NCBI GenBank assembly: GCA_902729315.2
Contig: LR746267.1
Location: forward strand, 4,038,386 to 4,102,385
Source of the DNA: Spirodela intermedia
Taxonomy: Eukaryota; Streptophyta; Magnoliopsida; Alismatales; Araceae
Length of the DNA stretch: 64,000 bases
Direction: 5' to 3'
Positions 62,801-64,000 of this stretch are shown here, piece after piece. Positions within the stretch are counted from its first letter, which is position 1. Every line of letters starts with the position of its first letter. The notes beneath the pieces are model-generated. The model was not told where the DNA came from and did not search any database. It was given only the letters and a program-made list of their open reading frames with translations. The translations under genes were made by a program, and so were the position numbers.

Positions 62801-64000
62801 ATTCGCAGATAGTCATAAGATCGGGAAAGGAGGGTTTGGTTGTGTCTACAAGGTGAGCTTTTCTTTTTATTACGTCTCCAAGTAAAACGTGTTTGACTTG
62901 ATGGAGACGAAGTACTAAATTCTCAACCCTTCTGTCCAAATCTTCAGGGACAGTTTGCGGATGGGAAGGAAGTGGCTGTAAAGCGGCTCTCTTTGAAATT
63001 TGGAGAAGGGATTGAAGAGTTCAAGACCGAGGTTAGGCTGATTGCCAAACTCCAGCACAGAAACCTTGTCCGGCTTCTTGGATGCTGCATTGGAGGAGGA
63101 GAAAGACTGTTGGTCTACGAGTACATGCCCAACAGTAGCTTGGATGCCTTCATATTCGGTAGGGTCCTTGACTTTTTGTTTTGATTGCAATCATAGGATT
63201 AGAATTTTCAAGATTGTGCCAATGCTTGCAAAGAATGGTGCTAACGACGTTGTCCACCCACCCCTGCGCTGAATTGATGGTCGTGATTAACTTATAGGGT
63301 TATACCAGTAGCGCTAAAAGGAATTGCTTCTTCATTCATGTCGACCCAAGATAGAACCTTTATTTACATGCAGGTGATGTCCAGAAGCGTCGGTTATTGG
63401 ACTGGGAAAAGCGCTTGGACATAATCTTGGGGATAGCGCGTGGGCTTCTCTACCTACACCAGGATTCACGGCTCAGAGTCATCCACAGGGATCTCAAGGC
63501 AGCCAACATACTCCTAGACGAGGCTATGAATCCCAAGATCTCGGACTTTGGCACTGCCAGGATCTTTGAAAGGAACCAAATGGAGGACAACACTGTCAAA
63601 ATAGTCGGCACTATGTACGCCCTCTCTCTTGGGCTAGTTATCCATTCTGCTTTGATCTCTTGTCAAACAGTATCAATATTATTTTCGTTTCACGAACGGT
63701 GCAGCGGATACATGTCCCCAGAGTACATAATGAGTGGGAAATTCTCGGAGAAGTCTGACATCTTCAGCTTTGGAGTTCTGGTGTTGGAGATCATAAGTGG
63801 AAGGAAGAACCAGTGGGTCTCTCAGAAGAACTTCCACATGAAGCTTCTAGCCAATGTAAGTGCAGTCCAGTCATCGTTGGTTACAAAATCCCCAACAGTA
63901 CACAACGCTTACTCTTATGGGAAACTTTCATATCAGGCTTGGAAACTCTGCACAGAAAACCAAAGTGATCGGCTCCTGGATGACATGCTAGGGCTTCCAA
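59814..64000 (+). CDS. Gene E: S-domain (G-type lectin) receptor-like kinase, 3-prime end outside window
   Basis: Exons: 59814-61095, 62363-62512, 62707-62852, 62948-63158, 63374-63614, 63705-63855, 63937 to beyond 64000. Phases equal those of A and D. Visible product about 748 residues: signal peptide (1-25), B-lectin (about 35-150; [20 protein letters not shown]), S-locus glycoprotein region with canonical GPWNG, EGF-like ([10 protein letters not shown]), PAN domain, transmembrane helix (440-461), kinase with GKGGFGCV (517-524), Lys538, HRD (634-636), DFG (654-656) and [14 protein letters not shown] is normal. It is clearly more distant from A, B and D than they are from each other. The exon 5/6 join encodes GTIGYMSPEY; the family has GTYGYMSPEY, and no better donor is visible. 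The C-terminal kinase lobe and stop codon are not in the window. Confidence 0.88.
61600..61905. repeat. GC-rich block with G14 and hairpin in intron 1 of gene E
   Basis: Intron 1 of E (61096-62362) is far longer than intron 1 of A or D. Inside it lies a block whose base composition is unlike the surrounding intron: G14 at 61623-61636, an inverted repeat TGGTTTGGGAGG / CCTCCCAAACCCA (61691-61720), and many C and G runs. It is probably an inserted repeat of unknown family. Its short open frames on the minus strand are Pro-rich and not gene-like. Confidence 0.5.

Overview
This looks like nuclear DNA of a flowering plant. The genes carry GT-AG introns, exons are GC-rich, intergenic DNA is AT-rich, and the spacers are filled with decayed LTR retrotransposons. 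The GC-rich coding exons suggest a monocot, but I cannot name the species.

The backbone is a same-strand (+) cluster of S-domain (G-type lectin) receptor-like kinases: gene A (11888-15515), pseudogene B (18336-26559), gene D (33566-36794) and the truncated gene E (59814 to the window edge). A and D can be assembled by hand as seven exons without a break (820 and 811 residues). E follows the same exon phases until it runs off the end in exon 7. A, B and D are close paralogues that share an altered S-domain motif. A and D share a promoter block at almost the same distance from the ATG; B has the block too. E has the canonical S-domain motif and is more distant. B is dead: it has stop codons, a gap in the lectin domain, lost kinase residues, a 51-bp tandem duplication over a splice site, and a whole Ty1/copia element (20740-25594, opposite strand) inserted just before exon 6.

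Region by region: 1-7.3 kb is a nest of old repeats (family R1, family R2, copia fragments on the minus strand). 7.3-11.5 kb is featureless AT-rich DNA. 11.5-15.5 kb is gene A. 15.5-18.2 kb is spacer. 18.2-26.6 kb is pseudogene B with its copia insertion. 26.6-33.2 kb is spacer. 33.2-36.8 kb is gene D. 37.9-38.3 kb holds a Ty3/gypsy integrase remnant, 39.0-39.6 kb a 54-bp-period minisatellite, and 40.3-40.6 kb interlocked inverted repeats. 43.25-45.4 kb on the minus strand has exon-like pieces of a gene I do not recognise. 46.7-55 kb holds R2, a decayed Ty3/gypsy element and an R1 copy lying inside it. 58.4-58.5 kb has a W-box cluster and a twin 21-bp near-palindrome. 59.7-64 kb is gene E.

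The intact kinases should be plasma-membrane receptors with extracellular B-lectin, S-locus-glycoprotein, EGF-like and PAN modules and a cytoplasmic Ser/Thr kinase. Family members act in self-incompatibility, immunity or development; the ligands here cannot be read from sequence. All domain calls, exon joins and percentages were made by eye.
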